Below, in pieces: positions 18,605-27,093 of a stretch of 64,000 nt of DNA; position 1 is the first letter of the stretch; each line of letters opens with the position of its first letter. The translations under genes and the position numbers were made by a program. Origin of the DNA: Miltoncostaea oceani (GTDB lineage Bacteria > Actinomycetota > Thermoleophilia > Miltoncostaeales > Miltoncostaeaceae); the NCBI RefSeq assembly GCF_018141545.1, contig NZ_CP064356.1:1625001-1689000 (forward strand). The letters are read 5' to 3'. Below the pieces are notes generated by a model. It was not told where the DNA came from, made no database searches, and saw only the letters and a list, made by a program, of their open reading frames with translations.

Positions 18605-19362
18605 GCGGGCCGGTGGTCGTGGAGGTCCCCACCGGGACGGCCGCCCGCGCGGTCTTCACCACCCGGGCCGGCGGCTCCAGCACCGGGGCGCTCGCCGCGC
18701 TGAACCTCTCCGCCGACCGCGGCGACGACGACGCCGTCGTCCGGGGGAACCGGACCGCCCTCTGCGCCGCGCTCGGCATCGACCCCGCCGGGGTCGCGAT
18801 GGCCCGCCAGGTGCACGGCGCCGGCGTGAGGGAGGTGGGGGAGGGCGACGACGCCGGGCGCTTCACCGGCGCCCTGCGCGACTGGCCGGCGTCCGACGCC
18901 CTCGTCACCCGCGTCCCCGGCCGGGCGCTGATGGTCCTCGGCGCCGACTGCCTCCCCGTCCTGCTGTGGCGCCGCGACGGGGAGGGGGTCGCCGCGGCGC
19001 ACGCCGGGTGGCGCGGCCTCGTCGCCGGCGTCGTCGAGGGCGCCGTCGACGCGCTCGGGACACCCGGGCGCACCGGGGCCGCGATCGGCCCCGGCATCGG
19101 CCCCTGCTGCTACCCGGTCTCGGACGAGGTGCGCCGCCGGTTCGCGGACCGGTTCGGCGCGGCGGTCGTGCGCGGCGACGCGGTCGACCTCGCCGCCGCC
19201 GCCCGCGCCGCGCTCGTCGCCGCCGGGGTCGACGCGGCCGCCGTCACGACGGTCGACGCCTGCACGAGCTGCGACGCGGCACGGTTCTACTCGCACCGGC
19301 GCGACGGCGAGGCCGCCGGCCGGCACGCCGGGGTCGTCTGGGCGACGGGGGAGGCCGCGTGA
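18601..19362 (+). CDS. pgeF: peptidoglycan editing factor PgeF / multicopper-like YfiH family
   Basis: 253 residues. Family motifs are RAVFTTRAGGSSTG, ARQVHGAGV, VLGADCLPVLL, AAHAGWRGLVAGV, IGPGIGPCCY and TVDACTSCDAARFYSHRRDG, which hold the His/Cys zinc site. YfiH-family proteins act as purine nucleoside phosphorylases or adenosine deaminases and have been linked to correcting peptidoglycan precursors. It lies before the yggS-type gene and sepF, the usual place at the end of a division cluster. GTG start overlapping the preceding stop. Confidence 0.93.
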   Translation: MSGPVVVEVPTGTAARAVFTTRAGGSSTGALAALNLSADRGDDDAVVRGNRTALCAALGIDPAGVAMARQVHGAGVREVGEGDDAGRFTGALRDWPASDALVTRVPGRALMVLGADCLPVLLWRRDGEGVAAAHAGWRGLVAGVVEGAVDALGTPGRTGAAIGPGIGPCCYPVSDEVRRRFADRFGAAVVRGDAVDLAAAARAALVAAGVDAAAVTTVDACTSCDAARFYSHRRDGEAAGRHAGVVWATGEAA

Positions 19363-20057
19363 TCGACGCCGACCGGCTGCGGGAGGTGCTGGCGGAGACG
19401 CGCGAGCGGCTCGACGAGGCCGCGGGCCGCGGGGGCCGCGCCCCCGGGGCCGTCGAGCTGGTGCTCGCCGGGAAGTACATCGCCGCGGAGGACACCGAGG
19501 CGCTGATCGCCGCGGGCGTCGGCGTCGTCGGCGAGAACCGCCTGCAGGACCTCCAGGCGAAGGCCGCCGTCGCCGGCGACCGCCTCACCTTCGACTTCAT
19601 CGGCCACGTCCAGCGCCGCAAGGTCCGCGACCTGGTGGGGACGGTGCGGCTGATCCACTCCGTCGACTCCCTGGCGCTGGCCGAGGAGATCGCCCGCCGC
19701 TCGGAAGGTCCCACCCGGGTTCTCGTCGAAATCAACATCGCCGAGGAGCCAACCAAAGGTGGTATCGTGCCGCCCCGACTTCGGGCGTTCGTCGATGACG
19801 TGTCGGCCCGTACCGACCTCGTGATCGGTGGTCTCATGGCCATGCCCCCCCTTCACCCCGACGCCGAGATGAGCAGGCCCCACTTCGCGGAGGTGCGGCG
19901 CCTGGCCGCTGACCTGGCGGAGGAGTGGGAGGGGCGTCACGATGTCGGCGACCTGTCGATGGGCACGAGCCAGGATTACCTCGTGGCCGCCGAAGAGGGC
20001 GCCACGATGGTCCGGGTGGGGCGTGGGCTCCTCGAGCGCCTCCGGTCAAACCACTGA
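19359..20057 (+). CDS. YggS/PLPBP family PLP-binding protein
   Basis: 232 residues forming a single-domain fold-type III barrel. K39 in VLAGKYI binds PLP; other family stretches are VGENRLQDLQAK, FIGHVQRRKVRDL, VLVEINIAEEPTKGGI, GGLMAMPPL and LSMGTSQDYLVAAEEGATMVRVG. The family has no catalytic reaction and serves PLP homeostasis. Between pgeF (GTGA overlap) and sepF (13-bp gap). The stretch 19720-20000 has slightly more A/T at third positions than its surroundings. Confidence 0.93.
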   Translation: MIDADRLREVLAETRERLDEAAGRGGRAPGAVELVLAGKYIAAEDTEALIAAGVGVVGENRLQDLQAKAAVAGDRLTFDFIGHVQRRKVRDLVGTVRLIHSVDSLALAEEIARRSEGPTRVLVEINIAEEPTKGGIVPPRLRAFVDDVSARTDLVIGGLMAMPPLHPDAEMSRPHFAEVRRLAADLAEEWEGRHDVGDLSMGTSQDYLVAAEEGATMVRVGRGLLERLRSNH

Positions 20058-20070
20058 GGGACTCGCGTAG

Positions 20071-20634
20071 ATGGCCGTCACCGACATCTGGCACCGCACA
20101 CTCGTCTACTTCGGCATGGCCGACGAGGCGGACGACTACGTCGACGACTACGACGACGAGCCCGAGCGGCGCCCGTCGCGTGACCGCGAGCGCGGGACCG
20201 CGGCGCACGAGGACCTGGAGCGCAGCTACCGCGAGCGGCCGAACGTGCGGCGCCTCGGCCCGCGCCGCCGCGACAACGAGTTCGACGACATCTTCGCGGA
20301 GGAGACCCGCACCAGCAGCCGCCCGGTCATGCGCTCCGTCGAGTCGCGGCCGCAGCCGGCGGAGGTGCACCTCGTCGTGCCGAAGAGCTTCAACGACGCG
20401 CAGCAGATCGCGGACAAGTTCAAGGGGACGATCCCGGTCATCCTCAACCTCCAGAGCGCCGAGACCGACCTCGCGAAGCGCCTCATCGACTTCTCCAGCG
20501 GGCTCACGTACGCCCTCGACGGCGGCATGCAGCGGGTGGCCGACAAGGTCTTCATGCTCACGCCGCGCAACGTCGAGGTGTCGGCGGAGGAGCGGGCCCG
20601 TCTGCTGGAGAAGGGCTTCTTCAACCAGTACTAG
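20071..20634 (+). CDS. sepF: cell division protein SepF
   Basis: 187 residues. The N-terminal amphipathic membrane-binding helix (WHRTLVYFGMADEADDY) is followed by an acidic and Arg-rich linker (about 20-85) and the C-terminal SepF domain (EVHLVVPKSFNDAQQIADKF to YALDGGMQRVADKVFMLTPR). SepF bundles FtsZ filaments and tethers them to the membrane; in actinobacteria it is the essential FtsZ anchor. GAGGGA before the ATG is a good ribosome-binding site. Confidence 0.96.
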   Translation: MAVTDIWHRTLVYFGMADEADDYVDDYDDEPERRPSRDRERGTAAHEDLERSYRERPNVRRLGPRRRDNEFDDIFAEETRTSSRPVMRSVESRPQPAEVHLVVPKSFNDAQQIADKFKGTIPVILNLQSAETDLAKRLIDFSSGLTYALDGGMQRVADKVFMLTPRNVEVSAEERARLLEKGFFNQY

Positions 20635-20650
20635 TGGGGTCCCGGCGCTA

Positions 20651-21445
20651 GTGGCGGGATGGCCCGCCTCGATCGGCCTGGTCGGCGCGGGCGCGATGGG
20701 TCGCGCGCTCGCCGCGGGGCTGTCGCGTGGGCGTCCCGCGGTCGCGGACGCGCTGCTGGTCACCGACCAGGTGCCCGCGGCGGTCGAGGCCGCCCTCGCC
20801 GACGCCGGCGGCCGGCCGGCGACGCTCGCCGAGACCGCCGCCGCCGACCTGGTCTGCGTCGCCGTCAAGCCCGGTGACGCCGGGGCCGCGCTCGCGGCGG
20901 TCGCCGCCGCCGCGCGCCCCGACGCCGTCGTGCTGTCGGTCGTCGCCGGATGGGACCTCGCGCGCCTGCGCGCCGCCGCCCCCGGCGTCGGCCTGGTCCG
21001 CACCATGCCGAACCTCGCCGTGCGCCACGGCGCGGGTGTGGTGGCCGTCGCGACGGACGGGCTCGACGACGCCCGCCGGGACGCGGTCATGGCGACCCTG
21101 GCGCCGCTCGGCGCCGTCGTCGCGCTCCCCGAGCACCTCTTCGCCGCGGCGACGGCACTCGCCGGCAGCGGCCCCGGCCTCGTCGCCGTGATCGCGGAGG
21201 CCCTCGAGGAGGGCGCCGTCGCCGCCGGCCTCGGCCGGCCGCAGGCGCGCGAGATGGTCGCCGCCGTCCTCGCCGGCACCGCGGCCCTGCTCGCCGACGG
21301 CACCGACCCCGCGCTGCTGCGCCAACGGGTCAGCTCCCCCGCCGGCACCACCATCGCCGGCATCGCCGTGCTCGAGCGCGGGGCCGTCCGGGCCCACGTC
21401 GCCGACGCCGTCCTGGCCGCCGCGCGCCGCGCGGCGGAGATCTGA
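20651..21445 (+). CDS. proC: pyrroline-5-carboxylate reductase
   Basis: 264 residues from GTG at 20651, the only in-frame start after an in-frame TAG. Rossmann motif IGLVGAGAMGRALAAGL, then CVAVKPGDAGAAL, VRTMPNLAV, and the C-terminal dimer domain with ALAGSGPGLVAVIAEALEEG and SSPAGTTIAGIAVLE. It reduces pyrroline-5-carboxylate to proline with NAD(P)H. Its place between sepF and yggT is common in bacteria. Confidence 0.95.
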   Translation: MAGWPASIGLVGAGAMGRALAAGLSRGRPAVADALLVTDQVPAAVEAALADAGGRPATLAETAAADLVCVAVKPGDAGAALAAVAAAARPDAVVLSVVAGWDLARLRAAAPGVGLVRTMPNLAVRHGAGVVAVATDGLDDARRDAVMATLAPLGAVVALPEHLFAAATALAGSGPGLVAVIAEALEEGAVAAGLGRPQAREMVAAVLAGTAALLADGTDPALLRQRVSSPAGTTIAGIAVLERGAVRAHVADAVLAAARRAAEI

Positions 21446-21470
21446 TGGCCGCCCCGCGGCGAGGTGCCTG

Positions 21471-21743
21471 ATGGACGCGGTCCAGACCTACGTCTCCGCC
21501 CTCTTCACGGTGTTCCTGCTCCTGATCTTCGTCAGGATCCTGCTGTCGTTCGCCCCGCGGCCGCCGGTCTCGGGCGTCCCGCGGGCGTTGTGGGACTTCG
21601 CGCATCAGAGCACCGACTGGTTCCTGAACGTCTTCCGGCGGATCATCCCGCCCATGGGGATGTTCGACCTGTCGCCGATCGTCGCGATCCTGGTGCTCTA
21701 CATCCTGCGCTTCTTCGTCCTCGGCCTGCTGGACTCGTTCTGA
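21471..21743 (+). CDS. YggT family membrane protein
   Basis: 90 residues with two hydrophobic segments (about 7-29 and 68-88). Between them lies the family motif of a Pro/Arg segment and the amphipathic FLNVFRRIIPPMGMFDLSPI. YggT proteins are often encoded in the division cluster after sepF and have been linked to osmotic tolerance and division; the molecular role is unknown. The stop overlaps the proposed CTG start of the next gene. Confidence 0.9.
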   Translation: MDAVQTYVSALFTVFLLLIFVRILLSFAPRPPVSGVPRALWDFAHQSTDWFLNVFRRIIPPMGMFDLSPIVAILVLYILRFFVLGLLDSF

Positions 21744-22060
21744 ATGACCTCCCCACATGGCTCAGCCCGCGTGACGGAGGGGTGATCGTCGCGGTCAAGG
21801 CGGTGCCCCGCTCGCGCGCGACGCGGGCGGTGGGGGTCCAGGCGGGGGCGCTCCGCGTCCAGATCGCCGCGGCGCCCCACCACGGACAGTCGAACGCGGC
21901 GTTGTGCGCGTACCTCGCCGAGGCGTCGGGCGTGCGGCCGAGCGCGGTGCGGGTGCGCCGCGGGTCGAGCGGCGCCCGCAAGCTGATCGAGGTCGACGGC
22001 GACCCGGGCGAGGTCGCCCGCCGCCTGGTCGGCGCGCTCGGGCCGGAGGGGGAGGGGTGA
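21740..22060 (+). CDS. DUF167 (YggU) family protein
   Basis: 106 residues if begun at CTG 21740, which overlaps the YggT stop as CTGA and gives the usual N terminus NDLPTWLSPRDGGVIVAVKA. The alternative GTG at 21782 sits too close behind GGAGG and loses the family's first strand, leaving 92 residues. Family features are AVKAVPRSRATRAVG, LRVQIAAAPHHGQSNAALCAY and RRGSSGARKLIEVDG. Function unknown; found widely beside yggT. Confidence 0.85.
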   Translation: MNDLPTWLSPRDGGVIVAVKAVPRSRATRAVGVQAGALRVQIAAAPHHGQSNAALCAYLAEASGVRPSAVRVRRGSSGARKLIEVDGDPGEVARRLVGALGPEGEG

Positions 22061-22590
22061 GGACGACCCGCCCCTCCATGGGCGAGACCGTCGCCCAGGC
22101 CATCGACCGCCGCCACCGCCGCCAGACGCAGCGCCGGTGGATGCGCTTCGCCGTGCTCGCCGCGCTCGTCGTGGTGCTCGACCAGACGGCGAAGGCCATC
22201 ATCCGGGCGACCCTCGAGCCGCGCGAGCGGATCGACGTGTTCCCCGGCTTCCAGATCTCCCGCGTCGCGAACGAGGGCATCGCGTTCGGCCTGTTCCCGG
22301 GACGCCAGGCCATCGTGGCGGTGCTCACCGTGATCGCGTTGAGCGCCATCGCCATCGCGCTCGCCGGCCTCGTCGCGCGCAACGCGACCGTCGCGGCCGG
22401 CGCGGGCCTGCTGGTCGGCGGCAGCATCGGCAACCTGATCGACCGCCTCGCCCTCGGGGCCGTCGTCGACTTCATCGACTTCGCGCGCTGGCCGGCGTTC
22501 AACCTCGCCGACTGCGCCATCACGATCGGGGCGGCGTTGATCATCATCGGCCTGATGCAGGACGCCGAGGAGGACGAGCTCACTGAGTGA
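22057..22590 (+). CDS. lspA: lipoprotein signal peptidase (signal peptidase II)
   Basis: 177 residues from GTG at 22057 (GGAGG at good distance; ATG 22078 is an alternative). Four transmembrane segments and the family catalytic Asp motifs: VVVLDQTAKAIIR, VANEGIAFGLF, GGSIGNLIDR and VVDFIDFARWPAFNLADCAI, which contains the second Asp. It cleaves prolipoprotein signal peptides in the membrane. Lipoproteins that need it occur in this window at 43.4 and 57.7 kb. It is followed by a pseudouridine synthase, a common pairing. Confidence 0.95.
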   Translation: MRTTRPSMGETVAQAIDRRHRRQTQRRWMRFAVLAALVVVLDQTAKAIIRATLEPRERIDVFPGFQISRVANEGIAFGLFPGRQAIVAVLTVIALSAIAIALAGLVARNATVAAGAGLLVGGSIGNLIDRLALGAVVDFIDFARWPAFNLADCAITIGAALIIIGLMQDAEEDELTE

Positions 22591-23539
22591 CGACCGCGCC
22601 CCGGTCCGCGTGGTGATCGGGCCGGACGAGCAGGGGCGGCGCCTCGACGCCGTCGTCGGCGGGCTGGAGCCCGTCGGCAGCCGCGCGGAGGCGCAGCGGC
22701 TCATCGAGTCGGGTCGGGTGCTGGTCGACGGGGTCGTCGTCGCGAAGCGCCACCTGATGGCGGCGGGCGAGCGGCTTGAGGTGCGTCCCGCCCCCCCGCC
22801 GCTGTCGGAGCTCGTCCCGGAGAGCGTCCCGATGACGGTCCGCTACGAGGACGAGCACCTCCTGGTCGTCGACAAGCCCGCCGGCGTCGTGACCCACCCG
22901 AGCGCCGGCCACGCCGGGGGCACGCTCGTCCACGGCCTGCTGGCGCACGCCATCGCGGGCGGCGCCGACCCGACGCGGCCGGGGATCGTCCACCGCCTCG
23001 ACCGGGACACCTCCGGCCTGCTCGTGGTGGCGCGGTCCGAGCGCGCCCACCGGCGGCTGCAGAGGATGCTGCGCGACCGGCTCATCGAACGGCACTACAC
23101 CGTCCTCGTCCACGGCCGGACGCCGCCGGCGCTCACGGTCGACCGGCCCATCGGCCGCGACCGCAAGGTCCGGACCCGCCAGGCGATCGACGTCGTCGAC
23201 GGACGGGAGGCGGTGACGCACCTGCGGCTGCTGGAGCCCCTCGGCCGCGTCAGCCTGCTGGAGGCCCGCCTCGAGACGGGGCGCACCCACCAGATCCGCG
23301 TCCACCTCGAATCCGTCGGCCACCCCGTCGTGGGGGACCGCGTCTACGGGCGGCGCGAGGAGACCCTCGGCCTCGACCGCCAGTTCCTCCACGCCGCCCG
23401 GCTCGCGTTCCCCCACCCGGAGACCGACGAGCCGATCGAGGTCCTCAGCCCCCTGCCGCACGACCTGCAGCTCGCCCTCGCCCGGGCCCGCCGCCAGGCC
23501 GACGAGCACGCCGCCGGGGAGCGCCGCCCCCGGCGGTGA
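22583..23539 (+). CDS. RluA/RluD family 23S rRNA pseudouridine synthase
   Basis: 318 residues if begun at CTG 22583, which has GAGGAGG 9 nt upstream and lies inside the lspA end; GTG 22610 has no ribosome-binding site. An N-terminal S4-like domain (RRLDAVVGGL to RVLVDGVVVAKRHLM) precedes the synthase domain with catalytic Asp in IVHRLDRDTSGLLVVA and the RNA-contact motif ARLETGRTHQIRVHL. The domain order matches RluD, which modifies helix 69 of 23S rRNA, but the paralogue cannot be fixed by reading alone. Confidence 0.93.
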   Translation: MSDDRAPVRVVIGPDEQGRRLDAVVGGLEPVGSRAEAQRLIESGRVLVDGVVVAKRHLMAAGERLEVRPAPPPLSELVPESVPMTVRYEDEHLLVVDKPAGVVTHPSAGHAGGTLVHGLLAHAIAGGADPTRPGIVHRLDRDTSGLLVVARSERAHRRLQRMLRDRLIERHYTVLVHGRTPPALTVDRPIGRDRKVRTRQAIDVVDGREAVTHLRLLEPLGRVSLLEARLETGRTHQIRVHLESVGHPVVGDRVYGRREETLGLDRQFLHAARLAFPHPETDEPIEVLSPLPHDLQLALARARRQADEHAAGERRPRR

Positions 23540-23544
23540 GCCGG

Positions 23545-23949
23545 TCACGTCGCGGGGCCGAGCTCCTGGAACAGGGTGAGCTGGAGTCCGGCGGGGCCCT
23601 CCAGGCGGGCGTTGAGGGAGTCCCACGGCGTCCGGGTCGGCGGGGCCACGACCTCCGCGCCGGCCGCCGCGAGGTCCGCGGTCGCGGCCGCGGCGTCGCC
23701 GACCTCGAACGCCACCCGGATGTGGCCCGCCACCCGGCGCCCCACCTCGACCTCGTCGATGTACGCCGCGTGGGGCGGGTCGGTGATCTCGAGGGTCGCC
23801 CTCCCCGCCTCGAGGATCGTCACGCGGCCCCCGGGGGAGGAGAACGCCGCCCGCTCCGGCAGCCCGAGGGCGTCCCGGTAGAACGCCAGCGCCGCGTCGT
23901 AGTCCGCGGCCGTCACCACCAGCCGCAGCTCGCGCACCGAACCCGCCAT
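23545..23949 (-). CDS. glyoxalase/bleomycin-resistance (VOC) family protein
   Basis: 134 residues. Two beta-alpha-beta-beta-beta modules of the vicinal-oxygen-chelate fold: LRLVVTAADYDAALAFYRDA, LPERAAFSSPGGRVTILEAG, ATLEITDP, then GHIRVAFEVGDAAAATADLA and the terminal PAGLQLTLFQEL. The substrate is unknown; members include glyoxalases, dioxygenases and drug-binding proteins. ATG with GGAGG upstream. Convergent with rluD-type gene (5-bp gap). Confidence 0.85.
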   Translation of the reverse strand: MAGSVRELRLVVTAADYDAALAFYRDALGLPERAAFSSPGGRVTILEAGRATLEITDPPHAAYIDEVEVGRRVAGHIRVAFEVGDAAAATADLAAAGAEVVAPPTRTPWDSLNARLEGPAGLQLTLFQELGPAT

Positions 23950-24027
23950 CTCCGCCACCTCCGGTCGCCGGATCGCCCTGGGACGGGGGATCCTGCCATC
24001 CGTGCGAGCGGGGGGCGGGCCGCGCGC

Positions 24028-24033
24028 TAGACT
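24028..24033 (+). promoter_or_regulatory. -10 element (TAGACT) of the rpsB operon
   Basis: TAGACT lies 154 nt before the rpsB start and is followed by a structured leader. It matches the TAnnnT form seen at other starts in this window. Confidence 0.5.
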
Positions 24034-24087
24034 GGCGGACCGCACGACCCATCCTGCCCCTCCCCGGCGCACCCCGTCCGATGGCGG

Positions 24088-24126
24088 TGCCCGGGCTTCC
24101 GCGCGTCCGCGCGCGGCACGCCCGGG
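24088..24126 (+). promoter_or_regulatory. hairpin in the rpsB mRNA leader
   Basis: CCCGGGC (24090-24096) pairs with GCCCGGG (24120-24126), enclosing CCGCGCG/CGCGCGG with a TCC loop. The structure lies about 50 nt into the predicted leader and 60 nt before the rpsB start, with no T tract. A site for S2 autoregulation is a possibility by analogy with other bacteria; the sequence alone does not show it. Confidence 0.4.
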
Positions 24127-24187
24127 ATCCATCGACAGGCGCCGGCGCACCACCGAGACACCCCAACCGCCTGCCCGAGGAGCCGCT

Positions 24188-25144
24188 GTGCCGACCGTGA
24201 GCATGAAGCAACTGCTGGAGTCCGGGGTCCACTTCGGACACCAGACCCGCCGCTGGAACCCGAAGATGAAGCGCTACATCTTCGGTGAGCGCGGCGGCAT
24301 CTACATCATCGACCTCCAGCAGACGCTGAAGCTGCTGGAGGAGGCCTGCGACGTCGTCCGGGACATCTCCCAGCGCGGCGGCACGGTCATGTTCGTCGGC
24401 ACCAAGAAGCAGTCGCAGGACGCCGTGCAGGAGCAGGCCGTCCGCTGCGGCATGCCGTACGTCTCCCACCGCTGGCTCGGCGGGCTGCTGACCAACTGGG
24501 GGACGATCTCCCAGCGGATCCGCCGCCTCCACGAGCTGCGCAACCAGAAGCGCGAGGGCCAGCTCGAGCTGCTGCCGACCCGTGAGCGCCTGGCGCGCGA
24601 GGGCGAGCTCACCAAGCTCGAGACGAACCTCGGCGGCGTCGCCGACATGCAGCGCCTGCCCGACGCGGTCGTGATCGTGGACCTCAAGAAGGAGGCCATC
24701 GGCGTGCGCGAGGCGAACCGCCTCGGCCTCGCCGTCATCGGCCTGGTGGACACGAACTGCGACCCGGACGAGGCGACGTACGTCATCCCGGGCAACGACG
24801 ACGCGATCCGCGCCTGCAACCTGGTGCTCGGCGCGCTCGCCGACGCCGTGCTGGAGGGCAAGGGCGTCGTGCCGTCGTCCGGCGTCCCGGTCGAGGCGCC
24901 CGCCGCCGAGGCCCCCACCGCCGACGCGCCCGCCGTCGCCGCCGAGGCCCCGACCCCGGCCGCCGCCGAGGCCCCGGCCGCTCCCGAGGCGCCCGCCCCG
25001 GCCGCCGCCGAGGCCCCCGCCCCGGCCGCCACCGAGGCCCCCGCCGCACCCGAGGCCCCGGCCGCCGCGCCGGCGCCCGCCGAGACCCCCGCCGCCGAGG
25101 CCCCCGCCCCGGCCGCCACCACGAACGGAGAGGACGCCTCGTGA
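24188..25144 (+). CDS. rpsB: 30S ribosomal protein S2 with long Ala/Pro/Glu tail
   Basis: 318 residues from GTG at 24188 with GAGGAG upstream. Residues 1-230 are a standard S2 ([65 protein letters not shown]). After GKGVVPSSG comes an unusual tail of about 85 residues made of repeated Ala-Glu-Ala-Pro blocks. Such acidic Ala/Pro tails occur in some actinobacterial ribosomal proteins; they are probably disordered. First gene of the rpsB-tsf-pyrH-frr series. Confidence 0.96.
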   Translation: MPTVSMKQLLESGVHFGHQTRRWNPKMKRYIFGERGGIYIIDLQQTLKLLEEACDVVRDISQRGGTVMFVGTKKQSQDAVQEQAVRCGMPYVSHRWLGGLLTNWGTISQRIRRLHELRNQKREGQLELLPTRERLAREGELTKLETNLGGVADMQRLPDAVVIVDLKKEAIGVREANRLGLAVIGLVDTNCDPDEATYVIPGNDDAIRACNLVLGALADAVLEGKGVVPSSGVPVEAPAAEAPTADAPAVAAEAPTPAAAEAPAAPEAPAPAAAEAPAPAATEAPAAPEAPAAAPAPAETPAAEAPAPAATTNGEDAS

Positions 25145-25746
25145 GCACCACCATCCCCGCCAAGCTCGTCAAGGAGCTCCGCGAGAAGACCGGCGCCGGG
25201 ATGATGGACTGCAAGAAGGCGCTCGAGGAGGCCGGCGGCGACATCGACGAGGCCACCAAGTCCCTGCGCACGAAGGGCCTGGCCGACGCGGCCAAGCGCG
25301 CGGGCCGTGCCGCCAACGAGGGCGCGGTCGACAGCTACATCCACGCGGGTGGTCGCGTCGGCGTCCTCGTCGAGATCAACTGCGAGACCGACTTCGTCGC
25401 GCGGACCGACCAGTTCAAGGCGTTCGTCCACGACGTGGCCCTGCACATCGCGGCCCTCAAGCCGCGGTTCGTGAGCCGCGACGAGGTGCCCGAGGAGTAC
25501 ATCGCGAACGAGCGGTCCATCTACACCGCCCAGGCGGAGGACATCCCCGAGCACGCCCGCGAGCGGGCCGTCGAGGGCAAGCTCGCGAAGCACCTCGCCT
25601 CGATCTGCCTGCTCGACCAGGAGTTCGTGCGCGACCAGGGCGAGAAGAAGCCCCGCACCGTCGAGGCCCTCCGCGCCGAGGTCGCCGCCGGGCTCGGCGA
25701 GAACCTCACCATCCGGCGCTTCAGCCTGTTCGAGCTTGGCCAGTAG
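25141..25746 (+). CDS. tsf: translation elongation factor Ts
   Basis: 201 residues, the short form of EF-Ts, lacking much of the second core subdomain. The N-terminal UBA-like domain ends with the hallmark [20 protein letters not shown]; the Tu-contact TDF motif is in [16 protein letters not shown]; the core ends [20 protein letters not shown]. It recharges EF-Tu with GTP. GTGA overlap with rpsB, and an 11-bp overlap with pyrH. Confidence 0.96.
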   Translation: MSTTIPAKLVKELREKTGAGMMDCKKALEEAGGDIDEATKSLRTKGLADAAKRAGRAANEGAVDSYIHAGGRVGVLVEINCETDFVARTDQFKAFVHDVALHIAALKPRFVSRDEVPEEYIANERSIYTAQAEDIPEHARERAVEGKLAKHLASICLLDQEFVRDQGEKKPRTVEALRAEVAAGLGENLTIRRFSLFELGQ

Positions 25747-26518
25747 CCCGGACGCCGACGACGCCACCGCCCGGCCGCCGACGCGGCCGGGCGGCTCGGT
25801 GTTCTCGCGGGTCGTCCTGAAGCTCTCCGGCGAGGCCCTCATGGGGGACGAGCCGTACGGGATCGACCCGGCCCGCATGGCGGCCATCGCCCGGCAGGTC
25901 CACGACGCGCACGAGCGCGAGGTGGACGTCGCCATCGTGGTGGGCGCCGGCAACATCTTCCGCGGCCTGCAGGGCATGGCCATCGGCATGGACCGGGCGA
26001 CGGCCGACTACATGGGCATGATCGCGACGATGCTGAACGCGCTCGCGATCCAGGACGCCCTCGAGAAGCTCGGCCTCACCACCCGCGTCCAGTCGGCGAT
26101 CGCGATGCAGGAGGTCGCCGAGCCGTACATCCGCCGCCGGGCGATCCGCCACCTCGAGAAGCGGCGCATCGTGATCTTCGCCGGCGGCACCGGCAACCCG
26201 TTCTTCACCACCGACACCACGGCGGCGCTGCGGGCGCTGGAGATCGGCGCCGAGTGCATCCTGATGGCGAAGAACGCCGTCGAGGGCGTGCTGAGCGCCG
26301 ACCCCCGGGTCGACCCCTCCGCCACCCTCATCCCGCGCATCAGCCACATGGAGGCGATCGAGCGGGGCCTGAAGGTCATGGACACCACGGCGCTCACGCT
26401 GTGCATGGACAACGGGCTCCCCATCTTCGTCTTCAACATGGGCGACGAGCGCAACATCGGCCGCCTGCTCGAGGGCGAGCGGATCGGCACGATGGTCGTC
26501 ACCGAATCTCCCGAGTAG
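25736..26518 (+). CDS. pyrH: uridylate kinase
   Basis: 260 residues from TTG at 25736, inside the tsf end. The first 20 residues are a non-conserved Asp/Pro extension; the kinase begins [20 protein letters not shown]. Other motifs are [49 protein letters not shown] and [13 protein letters not shown]. It phosphorylates UMP to UDP, as a hexamer. An internal start nearer the domain is possible but the TTG fits the operon spacing. Confidence 0.94.
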   Translation: MASSPDADDATARPPTRPGGSVFSRVVLKLSGEALMGDEPYGIDPARMAAIARQVHDAHEREVDVAIVVGAGNIFRGLQGMAIGMDRATADYMGMIATMLNALAIQDALEKLGLTTRVQSAIAMQEVAEPYIRRRAIRHLEKRRIVIFAGGTGNPFFTTDTTAALRALEIGAECILMAKNAVEGVLSADPRVDPSATLIPRISHMEAIERGLKVMDTTALTLCMDNGLPIFVFNMGDERNIGRLLEGERIGTMVVTESPE

Positions 26519-26528
26519 GAGGGCCGCA

Positions 26529-27083
26529 GTGGAGGCACGCCTGAAGGACGCCAAGCGACGGATGGAGGGCGCCGTCACGGCGCTGTCCGGGGAGTTCGCC
26601 TCGGTGCGCACGGGGCGGGCGTCCACGGGGCTGCTCGACCGCGTCACCGTCGAGGCCTACGGCACCCGGACGCCGCTGAACCAGCTCGCCACGATCCACG
26701 CGCCCGAGCCGCGCCTGATCACGGTGCAGCCCTACGACCGCAGCATCATGCAGTCCATCGAGAAGGCGATCATGGAGTCCGACCTCGGCCTGACGCCGAG
26801 CAACGACGGCCAGACGATCCGCCTCCCCGTGCCGCAGCTCACCGAGCAGCGCCGCAAGGAGATGGTCAAGCTGGTGCACAAGATGGCGGAGGAGGGCCGC
26901 ATCGCGGTGCGCAACGTACGCCGCGACGTCCTGAACGACCTGAAGAAGGCCGAGAAGGAGGGGGAGCTGTCGCGCGACGAGCTCAACCGGGCCCAGGACG
27001 AGGTCCAGAAGCTGACCGACGCCGAGGTGAAGGCGATCGACGAGCTGATGGGCCGCAAAGAGGCCGAGATCCTCGAGGTCTAG
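26529..27083 (+). CDS. frr: ribosome recycling factor
   Basis: 184 residues. Typical start (RLKDAKRRMEGAVTALSGEF then SVRTGRAS) and the C-terminal helix RNVRRDVLNDLKKAEKEGEL followed by LSRDELNRAQDEVQKLTD. It splits post-termination ribosomes with EF-G. GTG start after AGGAGGG, 10 bp after pyrH. Confidence 0.97.
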   Translation: MEARLKDAKRRMEGAVTALSGEFASVRTGRASTGLLDRVTVEAYGTRTPLNQLATIHAPEPRLITVQPYDRSIMQSIEKAIMESDLGLTPSNDGQTIRLPVPQLTEQRRKEMVKLVHKMAEEGRIAVRNVRRDVLNDLKKAEKEGELSRDELNRAQDEVQKLTDAEVKAIDELMGRKEAEILEV

Positions 27084-27093
27084 TGGCGGCGTC

